A DNA stretch of 32,411 nt from Tenericutes bacterium RIFOXYA12_FULL_35_10 (lineage in GTDB: Bacteria; Bacillota_I; Bacilli_A; Acholeplasmatales; Acholeplasmataceae), in contig MIDA01000083.1 in NCBI GenBank assembly GCA_001830045.1, forward strand, positions 1 through 32,411, read 5' to 3'. Below the pieces are notes generated by a model, which saw nothing but the letters and a program-made list of their open reading frames with translations, had not been told where the DNA came from and made no database searches. Positions 19,881 to 32,159 of this stretch are shown here, in pieces (position 1 is the stretch's first letter; each line of letters begins with the position of its first letter). A program made the position numbers and the translations under genes.

Positions 19881-21800
19881 ATGATGCCGTCTGTTATGAT
19901 TGTCAGTAACATAACTTTTTATGTTAGTATCATCATCGTTTCCCTTGTTTATCTTGGTCTGCTCTTACTCTACATCCATAAACAGAAGGATTATCAAAAG
20001 AAGGTTAATCTGCAGTATGAACGTATCGATCAAATTTTAAATGCGACACATGCAGGACTTTTTGAGTGGGACTATACCACAGGTAAAATCACATTAAGTG
20101 ATTCATTTGGATCATATATTGACACCAAACAATTTCAATTAAATCAGCTAACCATAGATGACCTGAAGAACTTTGTATACGAAGACGATCGGTCATCTTT
20201 TATTTCTGTCTTTGAGAGTATGTTAGGAGGACATCGTCCTTATATGGATTTTGATTGTCGCATGATTGGCTATGATCAAAACCTCGTGAACATCCACATT
20301 TTTTCAAAAATTATTTCAAAAGATGCTCATGGGAAACCTCTTAAAATCGTAGGTATTGTTAATCAAGTATCATCCGAAAGACAAGCAACCAAAGAAGTTG
20401 AGCAGGTCACTTATTTACTTAAAAACATCATTGAAAATTCAAATGGTGGCGTCGCTGTGTTTGATCGAAAGATGAATTATCTTTATGTCTCTGAAACCTA
20501 TAAAAAACAATTTCATCTCACGGAAAGTCCCATTGGTAAAAATCATTATCAACTATTTCCAGACTTACCAGAGAAATTTAAAGATGCTCACAGAAGATCT
20601 TTAAAAGGTGAAGTCTTAAGTCAATCAAAAGATACATACTTAAGATCATCAGGTGATCAACTTTTCACTAACTGGTCAACACGTCCTTGGTATGACATCA
20701 ATGGTCAAATTGGTGGGATCATTTCCTATGTTCAAGTGGTGACAGATCAAGTTCAAAAAGAGATGAAGTTAGAGTATGCGAGTAAACACGATACCTTAAC
20801 AGGGCTATTTAATCGAGCTTATTTTGTTGAATACTTAGCAGAAATTGATTCAACGACCTATTTACCTTTAGGGATCATGATGATGGATTTAAACGGTTTA
20901 AAATTAATTAATGATGCATATGGTTACCAAAGTGGTGATGAGGTTATCAAACTTGTTGGTGATAAGTTAAAAGATTGTTCAAAAACATGTGGTGATATTT
21001 TTCGATTGGGTGGCGATGAGTTTGCGTTTATTGCAGTCCACACGGATGAAGATCAAATGAGAAACTACGTCAGACAAGTTCATGAAAAAGTAAGAGAATT
21101 AGTTTATAAAAACATTAAGTTGTCTGTTTCAATCGGTTTTTCGAATAAAATAGATGTCAAAACTAGTATGAGAGATATCTTAAAAGAAGCAGAATCTAAT
21201 TTACTTAAAAATAAACTACTTGATTCAACCAGTTTAAGAAACTCAGCGATCAACGGTATTTTACAAACATTAACCGATAAATATGAAGTTGAAAAGACAC
21301 ATTCAAATCGTGTTCAAAAATTATGTTTATGGATGGGTGAAGCATTAAATTTTGATAAAGAAGAAATGGATGAACTCTCATATGCATCGATTCTTCATGA
21401 TATTGGTAAAATCGCAATACCAGATGCTATCTTAGGAAAACCAGCTAAATTAACTGATGAAGAGTTTGAAATCATGAAGACACATACAACCAAAGGTTAT
21501 GAGATCTTAAGAGCTGCGGATGAATATATCGATCTTGCCAAATATGCATTAACACATCATGAAAGAGTGGATGGTTCAGGGTATCCGAATGGTTTAAAAG
21601 GAGATCAAATTCCTTTGATCTCAAGAATTATATCGATTGCTGATTCCTATGAAGCCATGACTGCTGATCGTCCTTATCGGAAGGCACAGCCATTATCTTA
21701 TGCAATCGACGAATTAAACAAGTATGCTGGTTCTCAGTTTGATGAAACACTGGTTAAAGTTTTTATCGAACATGTTATTCCACAAGAACAAAACATTTAA
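19881..21800 (+). CDS. Membrane-anchored PAS-GGDEF-HD-GYP protein (putative bifunctional c-di-GMP enzyme)
   Basis: TM helix, PAS-like regions, DTLTGLFNRAYF...RLGGDEF, LHDIGKIAIP...HHERVDGSGYP; ATG 19881 with GGAGG upstream. Confidence 0.93.
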   Translation: MMPSVMIVSNITFYVSIIIVSLVYLGLLLLYIHKQKDYQKKVNLQYERIDQILNATHAGLFEWDYTTGKITLSDSFGSYIDTKQFQLNQLTIDDLKNFVYEDDRSSFISVFESMLGGHRPYMDFDCRMIGYDQNLVNIHIFSKIISKDAHGKPLKIVGIVNQVSSERQATKEVEQVTYLLKNIIENSNGGVAVFDRKMNYLYVSETYKKQFHLTESPIGKNHYQLFPDLPEKFKDAHRRSLKGEVLSQSKDTYLRSSGDQLFTNWSTRPWYDINGQIGGIISYVQVVTDQVQKEMKLEYASKHDTLTGLFNRAYFVEYLAEIDSTTYLPLGIMMMDLNGLKLINDAYGYQSGDEVIKLVGDKLKDCSKTCGDIFRLGGDEFAFIAVHTDEDQMRNYVRQVHEKVRELVYKNIKLSVSIGFSNKIDVKTSMRDILKEAESNLLKNKLLDSTSLRNSAINGILQTLTDKYEVEKTHSNRVQKLCLWMGEALNFDKEEMDELSYASILHDIGKIAIPDAILGKPAKLTDEEFEIMKTHTTKGYEILRAADEYIDLAKYALTHHERVDGSGYPNGLKGDQIPLISRIISIADSYEAMTADRPYRKAQPLSYAIDELNKYAGSQFDETLVKVFIEHVIPQEQNI

Positions 21801-21804
21801 AACA

Positions 21805-21842
21805 AAAACCTCGATGAATTCGCCTAAATTCATCGAGGTTTT
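21805..21842. terminator. Bidirectional terminator
   Basis: AAAACCTCGATGAATT-cgcct-AAATTCATCGAGGTTTTC. Confidence 0.85.
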
Positions 21843-21867
21843 CTATGTGTTAACATTAATAAATAAC

Positions 21868-22713
21868 TTAACCATGAGAAACGACTATACCCATCGTTTT
21901 GCTGTTTGGATGATAGATGTTTCCACATACATCACTATAAACTGATATCTGATTGAATCCTGCTGCATTGAGTTCCTTTTTGATCGAATCTTCGTCAAAT
22001 GATTGGTCCCAAATACGGTAACTTTCGATATTATCTTTCTCATCCATCACAATATATTCATCTAAATGAAGATGTCCTTCATAGATCAGGTGACGTTCTA
22101 GACACATATGTGGTTCATTTCGCCAAAATCCAGGTTGTTCACTGAAATACCATGTTGATGATTCTTTTTCATTTTCGTACTGTTGATGTGTAAAAACATC
22201 AAAAATAAATAAACCTTTCGGTTTGAGTGATTGTTTGATTTTTTTTAATAAATGAAGTCGATTCTCTTGAGATAAAACGGCATAATCACAATAAATTAGT
22301 GTGATGACATCATACGCTTCTTTTTCATCTAAATCTAAATAGTTTTGATAACGATAAACGATATTCAACTCTTTTTTTTCTGCTTGTTCTTTCGCATAAG
22401 CAATTGATCTTTTTGAAAAATCCAATCCAACAACACGAAAACCTTGTTGGTGAAAATATGTAGCATAAATACCGGGACCACACCCTAAATCTAAAAGTTT
22501 TGGGTGATCTAAATCTTTTACAAGACTTCTGATCCATGTTGCTGATGCTTCAACAAATGTTAAGCTTCTTGTTGCTGCATCGTGATTTGGGTTTAGATGA
22601 GCATCAAGCAACCCAATGGAGATGTATGCATCATCCCAAAAGGGGGAAGTTGATGCTTCATAAGGTGCAGGTTTAGGTAGCAAGGTAAATAAGTTCTTGT
22701 TTTCTGACTTCAT
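21868..22713 (-). CDS. Class I SAM-dependent methyltransferase
   Basis: LLDLGCGPGIYATYFHQQGFRVVGLDFSKRSIAYAKEQA. Confidence 0.92.
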   Translation of the reverse strand: MKSENKNLFTLLPKPAPYEASTSPFWDDAYISIGLLDAHLNPNHDAATRSLTFVEASATWIRSLVKDLDHPKLLDLGCGPGIYATYFHQQGFRVVGLDFSKRSIAYAKEQAEKKELNIVYRYQNYLDLDEKEAYDVITLIYCDYAVLSQENRLHLLKKIKQSLKPKGLFIFDVFTHQQYENEKESSTWYFSEQPGFWRNEPHMCLERHLIYEGHLHLDEYIVMDEKDNIESYRIWDQSFDEDSIKKELNAAGFNQISVYSDVCGNIYHPNSKTMGIVVSHG

Positions 22714-22732
22714 TAAAAATTCTCCTTTATGT

Positions 22733-23461
22733 TTAAAATAGGATGAGAAGCAATTGAAACATTAAAAATGATAGAATGTTCCATGCATTATGAATGATGA
22801 TCGGAATGATCAAGTTACGTGTTTTTATAAAATAATGACTTTGTATGGCACCTAAAGCGAATGAAGTAAACAGTTGATAACGATCATAACTGATTTTCCA
22901 AGGAAAAAAGGTGTGATTTAGGTGCGCTAAAGTAAAGATCGTTGCAGATAAAACAATCAGAAAAAAGTGATAGGTCTTTGATGGAGTATTTTGATTTTTC
23001 CAAGGATGATAAAGGAAAAGCATGAGAAGTGCACCACGATAAAGCGTTTCTTCACTGATTCCTGGAAGGATACCAGTTTTCAAGATGGATATAACAAAGT
23101 CTATCAATGTTGATGGTGACTGCTGAGTGAGCATATTCCATGTAGTTTGATCAAAGAAATAAACAATAACGTAAGCCAAAGTTAAGGCGATAACCATCCA
23201 TAAGAATATAAAATAAAAAGATCGTTTGATCGGTAAGTAGTCACTTCGGTGAAAACCAATATCTTTAATGTGTCCTTTTGTAAAGAGTAAGTATAGGCAT
23301 AATCCTGAAATGAACATGGTTAATTGAATGAGGATATCACGTAAATAAGGATGAAAAAGAGAAGTTATTTGTGAATATGTGCTTAGACAAAAATGGATAA
23401 GAATATCGATAAGTAGAATGAGTGTTACACCCAAGATCTTTTGGATGATTTTTTTTGACAT
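22733..23461 (-). CDS. CPBP-family intramembrane metalloprotease
   Basis: ISEETLYRGALLM, FTLAHLNH and HNAWN motifs; start at ATG 23461. Confidence 0.88.
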   Translation of the reverse strand: MSKKIIQKILGVTLILLIDILIHFCLSTYSQITSLFHPYLRDILIQLTMFISGLCLYLLFTKGHIKDIGFHRSDYLPIKRSFYFIFLWMVIALTLAYVIVYFFDQTTWNMLTQQSPSTLIDFVISILKTGILPGISEETLYRGALLMLFLYHPWKNQNTPSKTYHFFLIVLSATIFTLAHLNHTFFPWKISYDRYQLFTSFALGAIQSHYFIKTRNLIIPIIIHNAWNILSFLMFQLLLILF

Positions 23462-23670
23462 TTGTAAACACCTTTTAGTTAGAAATTTCATAAATACGTT
23501 TGTTTTTAATATACCAAATAATAAGTGGTATCACAAGTTAGCTTTAGTAATCTTTCCCTTTTTCATGAAATAAACCCTTGTTTTTATAGATGTTCTTGTT
23601 TTTAAAATGATTTCCATGTATAATTCGGCTAAACTTTTCTAAATCATAGATCCAATGGAGGAATTAATCC

Positions 23671-24486
23671 ATGAAAAATCAACAACACTATCGCATTATT
23701 GATATTCCTGATAATCGCATAGGTACAATCGATATCGGTGTAGCTAGCAGAAGTAAACATCATATTAATGCCATGGTTGAATTTGATGTAACTGAAGCGA
23801 GATTGAAACTCAAACAAGAAGCTTTGTCACATCTATCATTTACAGCATGGTTAATCAAATGTATCAGTACAGCAATCAGCGAACAAAAACAAGTTCAAGG
23901 GATACGTTACAAACGTCAAAAAATCATGGTTTTTGAGGATGTTGATGTTTCAATCATGGTAGAAAGAGAAGTCGAAGGTATAAAAGTACCTCTTCCCTAT
24001 GTCATTCGTAAAGCAAACGAAAAGTCAATTGAAGCCATAACATTAGAAATAAGACAAGCTCAAAAAGAGAATGTCTTATCACAAAACGATCTTGTATTAG
24101 GCGAGAAAAAGAATCAAAAATTGATGAAGTTATATGCTAAAATGCCCGCATGGTTAAGAAATATGATTTGGAGAAATATCTTAAAAAATCCTCGAATGAT
24201 TCAACGTCAAATGGGAACCGTGATGGTGACATCCATTGGTATGATGGGGAAAATCAACGGTTGGTTTGTACCAAAAACAGTTCACCCGGTTGCATTTGCT
24301 GTGGGATCAATTGTTAAAAAACCAGGTGTTGTTGCTAAATCAATCGCAATCAGAGACTACCTTTATGTCACCATTACGGTTGATCATGATGTCATTGATG
24401 GTGCACCGGCTGTGCGAATGTTATCAAAGTTATCTAAGATGATCGAATCTGGATTTGGTTTAGATACTGAATTAAAAGATGATTAA
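23671..24486 (+). CDS. Stand-alone 2-oxoacid dehydrogenase acyltransferase (E2 catalytic)-like protein
   Basis: C-terminal VTITVDHDVIDGAPAVRML; no lipoyl domain. Confidence 0.8.
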   Translation: MKNQQHYRIIDIPDNRIGTIDIGVASRSKHHINAMVEFDVTEARLKLKQEALSHLSFTAWLIKCISTAISEQKQVQGIRYKRQKIMVFEDVDVSIMVEREVEGIKVPLPYVIRKANEKSIEAITLEIRQAQKENVLSQNDLVLGEKKNQKLMKLYAKMPAWLRNMIWRNILKNPRMIQRQMGTVMVTSIGMMGKINGWFVPKTVHPVAFAVGSIVKKPGVVAKSIAIRDYLYVTITVDHDVIDGAPAVRMLSKLSKMIESGFGLDTELKDD

Positions 24487-25630
24487 ATGAGATGTGTTCC
24501 ATCAGAAGGTTTTACTTGATAGAACGTTGGCTCATAGCCAATCTTTTTTGTATAAACATCCGTTACATCATCAATGACTTGATCTAAAATGTCCGTTGGG
24601 ATGATGGATACAACACAACCTCCAAACCCTGCACCAGTCATTCTAGCACCCACTGCACCTGCATCAAGGAGTGCTTGTTGCAGTGTGTCTAGCTCAACAC
24701 CTGTCACTTCATAATCATCTTTGAGTGATTGATGTGACTGATTCATCAGTTTAGCAAACGTGATTAAATCGTGTTGTTTAAGTGCTTTTGCTGATTCGAT
24801 GGTTCTTGTTTGTTCTGTTATGACATGTTTTGTTCGCTTAAAGATTAAAGGATCTAAAAGGGTTGAGATCTTATTAAGATCATTTTCTTGAAGTTCACAA
24901 AGATAGTTGATGGAATACGCTTTTTGAAGTGTTGAAAGCGATGTTTGACATTCACTAAACCGTTCATTATATTTTGAATCTGCTAACCCTCTTTTTTTGT
25001 TGGTATTGACGATGAGTAGCGAATAATTATTAAGTTCTAAGGGGATTTGTTCATACGCTAGGGTATCTGTATTCAGTAAGAGTGCATGATTTTCTTTACC
25101 AGCAACGACTGCAAACTGATCCATAATGCCTGAATTAACACCAACATACTTATTTTCAGCGTATTTACCAAGGCGTGCTTTATCTTCTAAGGAGATATTT
25201 AAATGAAACAAATGATCTAATAGGGTGATGATAAGCATCTCTAAAGATGCAGAAGAAGAAAGACCTGCAGATAATGGCATGGTAGTTGTCATGTATAAAT
25301 CAATACCAAAAGGAATATCATAACCATGTTTCATCAATGCATGAATGGATCCTTTAATGTAGTTTGCCCAAGCATGATGAGGATCTTTTTCTAAATGATC
25401 CATTGAAAATGAATAGATCTCCTTAGTAAATGGTTCTGAATAAACATAAATCATGCGATCTTCTCTTTTACCAGCGATCCCGTACGTGCCATCAGAAAGT
25501 GCACACGGAAAAACAAATCCACCGTTATAGTCAATGTGTTCACCGATGAGATTAACTCTACCCGGTGAGAAGAAAGAGATACCGTCTTCACGGTTAAAGA
25601 GATTTTTAAAGTTTTCTATGAGTTTTGTTT

Positions 25631-25634
<4 letters not shown>
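24483..25634 (-). CDS. galK: Galactokinase
   Basis: SPGRVNLIGEHIDYNGGFVFPCAL, PLSAGLSSSASLE, GARMTGAGFGGC. Confidence 0.96.
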
Positions 25635-28144
<2,510 letters not shown>

Positions 28145-28220
28145 ATTTTTATAAAAAATAAAAAAGGATAAAAAGTGTTTATGATACAATAGAACTAACA
28201 AAAACGGAGAGTTTAAACAG

Positions 28221-28715
28221 ATGAAAATATCACGCTATGAAATCTATCACGAACAAAAAGAAGAGAAATTAAAAAAGCTTTATGACATGATTGGTTTTCC
28301 CTTAAAAGATGAAGCTATTGCATTAACTGCCATTACATGTTCAAATTTTGCTAAAGAATATAATGACTGCGGAAAAGACAAAATTTATGAACATGATGGA
28401 TTAGCTGTTGTGGGTGATGCCATTTTAAAAACCATTTTATCGATTGCATTTTTTACACCTGCCATGACTGAAGGCGATTTAACATCCATTAAACAAGGAA
28501 TGGAAAATAATGCAACCCTTCAGGAATTAGGTATGAAACTTGAATTACCCGAAATCTTATTTTATTCGAATACCGATTTACAAGGTAAAAAGAAAATAGC
28601 AACCGCTGTTGAAGCCATCATTGGAGCTATCTATTTTAGTCATGGGTTTGATGCGTGTCATACGTTTATTCATGAGAAAATCATGCCACTCATCAACGTT
28701 TCATGTGATCATTAA
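28221..28715 (+). CDS. Stand-alone RNase III-like domain protein
   Basis: GLAVVGDAILKTILSIAFF and IATAVEAIIGAIYFSHGFDACHTFI resemble RNase III signatures; no dsRBD. Confidence 0.75.
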   Translation: MKISRYEIYHEQKEEKLKKLYDMIGFPLKDEAIALTAITCSNFAKEYNDCGKDKIYEHDGLAVVGDAILKTILSIAFFTPAMTEGDLTSIKQGMENNATLQELGMKLELPEILFYSNTDLQGKKKIATAVEAIIGAIYFSHGFDACHTFIHEKIMPLINVSCDH

Positions 28716-28735
28716 AAAGAAGAAGGAACGAATCT

Positions 28736-29295
28736 ATGAATCTCATCATTATATTTGGTCCACATGCAGTCGGCAAAATGACGGTAGGACAACACTTATC
28801 AGAGTTAACAGGTATACCTTTATTTCATAATCATGAAAGTATAGAACTTGCGTTAAGACTTCTGCCAAATGATGGAAAATCATGGGGGGGCTTAAGTAAC
28901 GACATACGTGATGTCGTTTTCAAACACGTTTCAAAAGCCCATCAAAAAGGACTTATTTTTACGTTTATGTGGGCGCTTGAGAAATGAGTGACCATGATTA
29001 TATAAAGAAACTAGAAACAATGTTTAAAGAAGAAGGATTTAAGGTTTATTATGTTGAACTTTATGCAGATAAAGACATGAGATTAGAACGCAATAAATCA
29101 GAGAATCGCCTTCAACATAAACCTTCAAAAAGAAATATAAGTGAAAGTGAAGCACGGTTTATCAGATTAGAAGAAAAGTATCGCCTTAATTCATATGAAG
29201 GCGAAATCAAAAAAGAAAACTATATAAAAATGGATAATACACATTTAACTCCTTTAGAGGTTGCATTAATGATCAAGGATACATTTAACCTATGA
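28736..29295 (+). pseudogene. P-loop NTPase/kinase-like protein split by an apparent frameshift (ORFs 28736-28987 and 28984-29295)
   Basis: N part GPHAVGKMTVGQHL...IFTFMWALEK*; C part MSDHDYIKKLETMF...YRLNSYEGE. One extra A in GAGAAATGAG would fuse them as WALEKMSDHDYI. Confidence 0.7.
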
Positions 29296-30011
29296 AAACA
29301 ACCGTATGGAATCCAGTGCGTGGATGTCATAAAATCTCTTCGGGATGTAAGCATTGTTACATCGCATTAGGTGATCAAAAAAAAGGACGTGATTTCAATC
29401 ACATTGAATTGACGTCGCAATACGATAGAATTATTCGAAAGAATAAAAAAGGGGAGTATGTCATTCCCTCAAATACATTGGTCTACACCTGTTTTTCGAG
29501 CGACTTTTTTCTTGAAGAACTCGATAACTATCGTCATGATTGGTGGGCTATGATCAAAGAAAGAAACGATCTTTCGTTTTTATGTTTAACAAAACGTATT
29601 GATCGAATCGATCATGCTTTACCCCTTGATTTTCCGCTTGGTTATGAGCATTTTACAATAGGCGTTTCGGTAGAAAACCAATCCATGGCTGACTATCGAT
29701 TACCCTTCTTATTAAGAAGTTCATTTCAGCATAAACTGATTGTCTGTCAACCTCTTTTAGACTACATCAATCTTGATGCATACTTAGCTGGAATTGAAGC
29801 TGTGGTAGTTGGTGGAGAAGCTGGTAAAGAGGGAAGAGAGATGGATTATGCATGGGTGCTTAAAATCAGAGATACATGCATTAAGCATCGGGTTTCATTT
29901 TCATTTAGGCAAACATCTTCAAACTTCATCAAAGATGGCATTACCCATCATATTCCTTGGAGAATGCTTTCTTCAATGGCTAAATCTTTTGATTTAGATG
30001 TGACATTTTAA
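29292..30011 (+). CDS. DUF5131 (phage Gp37/Gp68-like) family protein
   Basis: TVWNPVRGCHKISSGCKHCYI, FCLTKRIDR-type motif, VVVGGEAGKEGREMDYAWV. Confidence 0.9.
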   Translation: MKTTVWNPVRGCHKISSGCKHCYIALGDQKKGRDFNHIELTSQYDRIIRKNKKGEYVIPSNTLVYTCFSSDFFLEELDNYRHDWWAMIKERNDLSFLCLTKRIDRIDHALPLDFPLGYEHFTIGVSVENQSMADYRLPFLLRSSFQHKLIVCQPLLDYINLDAYLAGIEAVVVGGEAGKEGREMDYAWVLKIRDTCIKHRVSFSFRQTSSNFIKDGITHHIPWRMLSSMAKSFDLDVTF

Positions 30012-30015
30012 ACAA

Positions 30016-30036
30016 AAAAGGGACTGAGTCCCTTTT
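30016..30036. terminator. Bidirectional terminator
   Basis: AAAAGGGAC-TGA-GTCCCTTTT. Confidence 0.85.
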
Positions 30037-30043
30037 ACGTTGT

Positions 30044-30754
30044 TTACTGTTCAATTTTAATGGATTCAATGACCATTTCATAAGGTAGGTCTTCATCATG
30101 AATAGCACCACCATACCAACCACCAACCGCTAAATTGATAATTAAGTAATAAGGATGGTCAAAGGGCCATTCACTCACGGTATCACCAGCTGCTTTATCG
30201 ACTCTAAAGTATTCTTTACCATCGATTTGAAATGATAAATAATCTTTGGTCCAATCAAGAGTGTAATCGTGGAATACATCTGATGCATCTAAGACTTTAA
30301 TTTTCGCACCTTTATCGGTGTTGATCTTATGGTTATAGGTATCTGTATGAATTGCACATGTAATAAGACCTGGTCTATTACCTGCAAATTCTACTAAATC
30401 AATTTCACCACAAAGTGGCCATCTCACTTGATTTTGATCAGTGTTTCCCATGAGCCATAATGCGGGCCATGCACCTTTTCCATGTGGCATTTTTGCCCGA
30501 ATGGTGAGTTTTCCATAAAGGAATTCGAGTTTTCCTTTTGTATTAATTCGTGCAGATTGATACTTGCATGTTTGATCATCTTGATGTAGAGTTGCTTTGA
30601 TATGAAGTTTTCCATCTTTGATGTAAGCATGTGTATCATCTTCAACATAACATTGTGATTCATTATTAGCCCATTTGGTTCCGACTTGATAAGTCCATAC
30701 GTTTGGGTCAGGTTTTCCATTTTTTTTGAATGTTTCATGATAAATCGTTTTCAT
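30044..30754 (-). CDS. GH16-family glycoside hydrolase (beta-glucanase/laminarinase-like)
   Basis: WPALWLMG and GEIDLVEFAG (ExDxxE) motifs; no signal peptide visible. Confidence 0.9.
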   Translation of the reverse strand: MKTIYHETFKKNGKPDPNVWTYQVGTKWANNESQCYVEDDTHAYIKDGKLHIKATLHQDDQTCKYQSARINTKGKLEFLYGKLTIRAKMPHGKGAWPALWLMGNTDQNQVRWPLCGEIDLVEFAGNRPGLITCAIHTDTYNHKINTDKGAKIKVLDASDVFHDYTLDWTKDYLSFQIDGKEYFRVDKAAGDTVSEWPFDHPYYLIINLAVGGWYGGAIHDEDLPYEMVIESIKIEQ

Positions 30755-30866
30755 AATATCCTCCGAATTCTTAGATAGTATATCATATGCGTTTTCAAAT
30801 GTGTTAATATAATTAAGGGAGTTGACTAACTATTAAAAGTCAAGTACTTTTATTAGATAAACAGTA

Positions 30867-30899
30867 AAAACCTCCTATAGCAGATAAAATATGGAGGTT
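30867..30899 (-). terminator. Terminator downstream of the IS110 transposase
   Basis: Minus strand AACCTCCATA...TATaGGAGGTTTTTAC. Confidence 0.6.
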
Positions 30900-30952
30900 G
30901 GCTTATATTACAGATGACTTTTTTACTTAACCGCCACAGTTTAAGTAATCAG

Positions 30953-32113
30953 TTATTTGAGTTTAGATGAATCGAAATCTTCTTGATGTGTCTCGAGATG
31001 ATGGATCACTCTCACCAACTTTTTAGCGAGATGAACCATCGCGACTCGATGATGTTTTCCCTCTTGTTTCTTCTTGGTGTAATAGTCATAGAAAACTGGA
31101 TTATTGATCATCACCATCATTGAGATATTGATGAGTGTTGCGCGTAGATATTTGCTACCACGTTTAACGAGTTTGCCAGTGGAAGACATTGTACCTGATT
31201 GTTTGATGGTTGAATCAAGGCCAGCATAGGATAACATTTCAGCGGGATTCGAAAATAGAGTGATGTCTCCATATTCACATAAAATGATGGCTGCTGAAAT
31301 GATGCCGATACCCTTAATCGTTTGAATCTTTGTTGGATACTTATCCATTAAAGAAACGATTTGTTTCTCAGTTTCTAAGATATCTAGGTTGAGCTTTTCA
31401 ACATAAGATATGGAAGTCTTCAACTTAAAGAGTTGGTGATCTTGTGTCACACCAATGGTTGATTTCGCGAGTTCCTTCAGCTTAACAAACTTAGGATAAC
31501 TGAATTTACCCTTAGTTCGTCTCCGAAGTTTATCAAAGTGACTATCGGTCATCTTTGCGATTTTATCGGGTGATGAAAATTCCTTTAAGATAAATAAAGT
31601 GGTTTCAGAATAGCCTTGTTCTCGCATAAAAGGCTTGAGTTCGGGAAAGATAACATCTAAGACCTTAGTCATCATGTTGTAATGTTTAGTGCGCATTGAG
31701 ATGAGCTTAAATCGTAACCTAGTCAGTGATTTTAAGGCACTTATATGATAAGATTGATGATGATAGGCTTTGTAGTCTACAGATCTCATATACGTTGAAA
31801 TCATTTGTGCATCTTTCTTATCCGTCTTTGTTTTTCTGAGTGAATGGGCTTCTCCAAACTTCTTCACGAGAAAAGGATTAATCTCCATGAACGAATAGCC
31901 ATGGAGGGTAAGAAATGACTTAAGGTTTTCACCATAATGACCTGTAGCCTCTAAGCCTATTATCATTTCTTGCTTCAAATAGGGTTTAAAATGTCCTAAT
32001 AGTCCATTAAACCCAGACTGACTGTTCTCAAAAGAGAACTGATAATCAACTGTTTCGGTGGCGATGAAACAGTCGTGTTTGTACTTAGCGATATCGATGC
32101 CGATATAGATCAT
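30953..32113 (-). CDS. IS110-family DEDD transposase/recombinase
   Basis: GIDIAKYKHD, GLEATGHYG, KTDKKDAQMIS, and C-terminal SGTMSSTGKLVKRGSKYLR. Confidence 0.96.
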   Translation of the reverse strand: MIYIGIDIAKYKHDCFIATETVDYQFSFENSQSGFNGLLGHFKPYLKQEMIIGLEATGHYGENLKSFLTLHGYSFMEINPFLVKKFGEAHSLRKTKTDKKDAQMISTYMRSVDYKAYHHQSYHISALKSLTRLRFKLISMRTKHYNMMTKVLDVIFPELKPFMREQGYSETTLFILKEFSSPDKIAKMTDSHFDKLRRRTKGKFSYPKFVKLKELAKSTIGVTQDHQLFKLKTSISYVEKLNLDILETEKQIVSLMDKYPTKIQTIKGIGIISAAIILCEYGDITLFSNPAEMLSYAGLDSTIKQSGTMSSTGKLVKRGSKYLRATLINISMMVMINNPVFYDYYTKKKQEGKHHRVAMVHLAKKLVRVIHHLETHQEDFDSSKLK

Positions 32114-32159
32114 AAGTACACCTCCTAAAAAGTATTATCGTACATGTGGTAAGTCCAGC

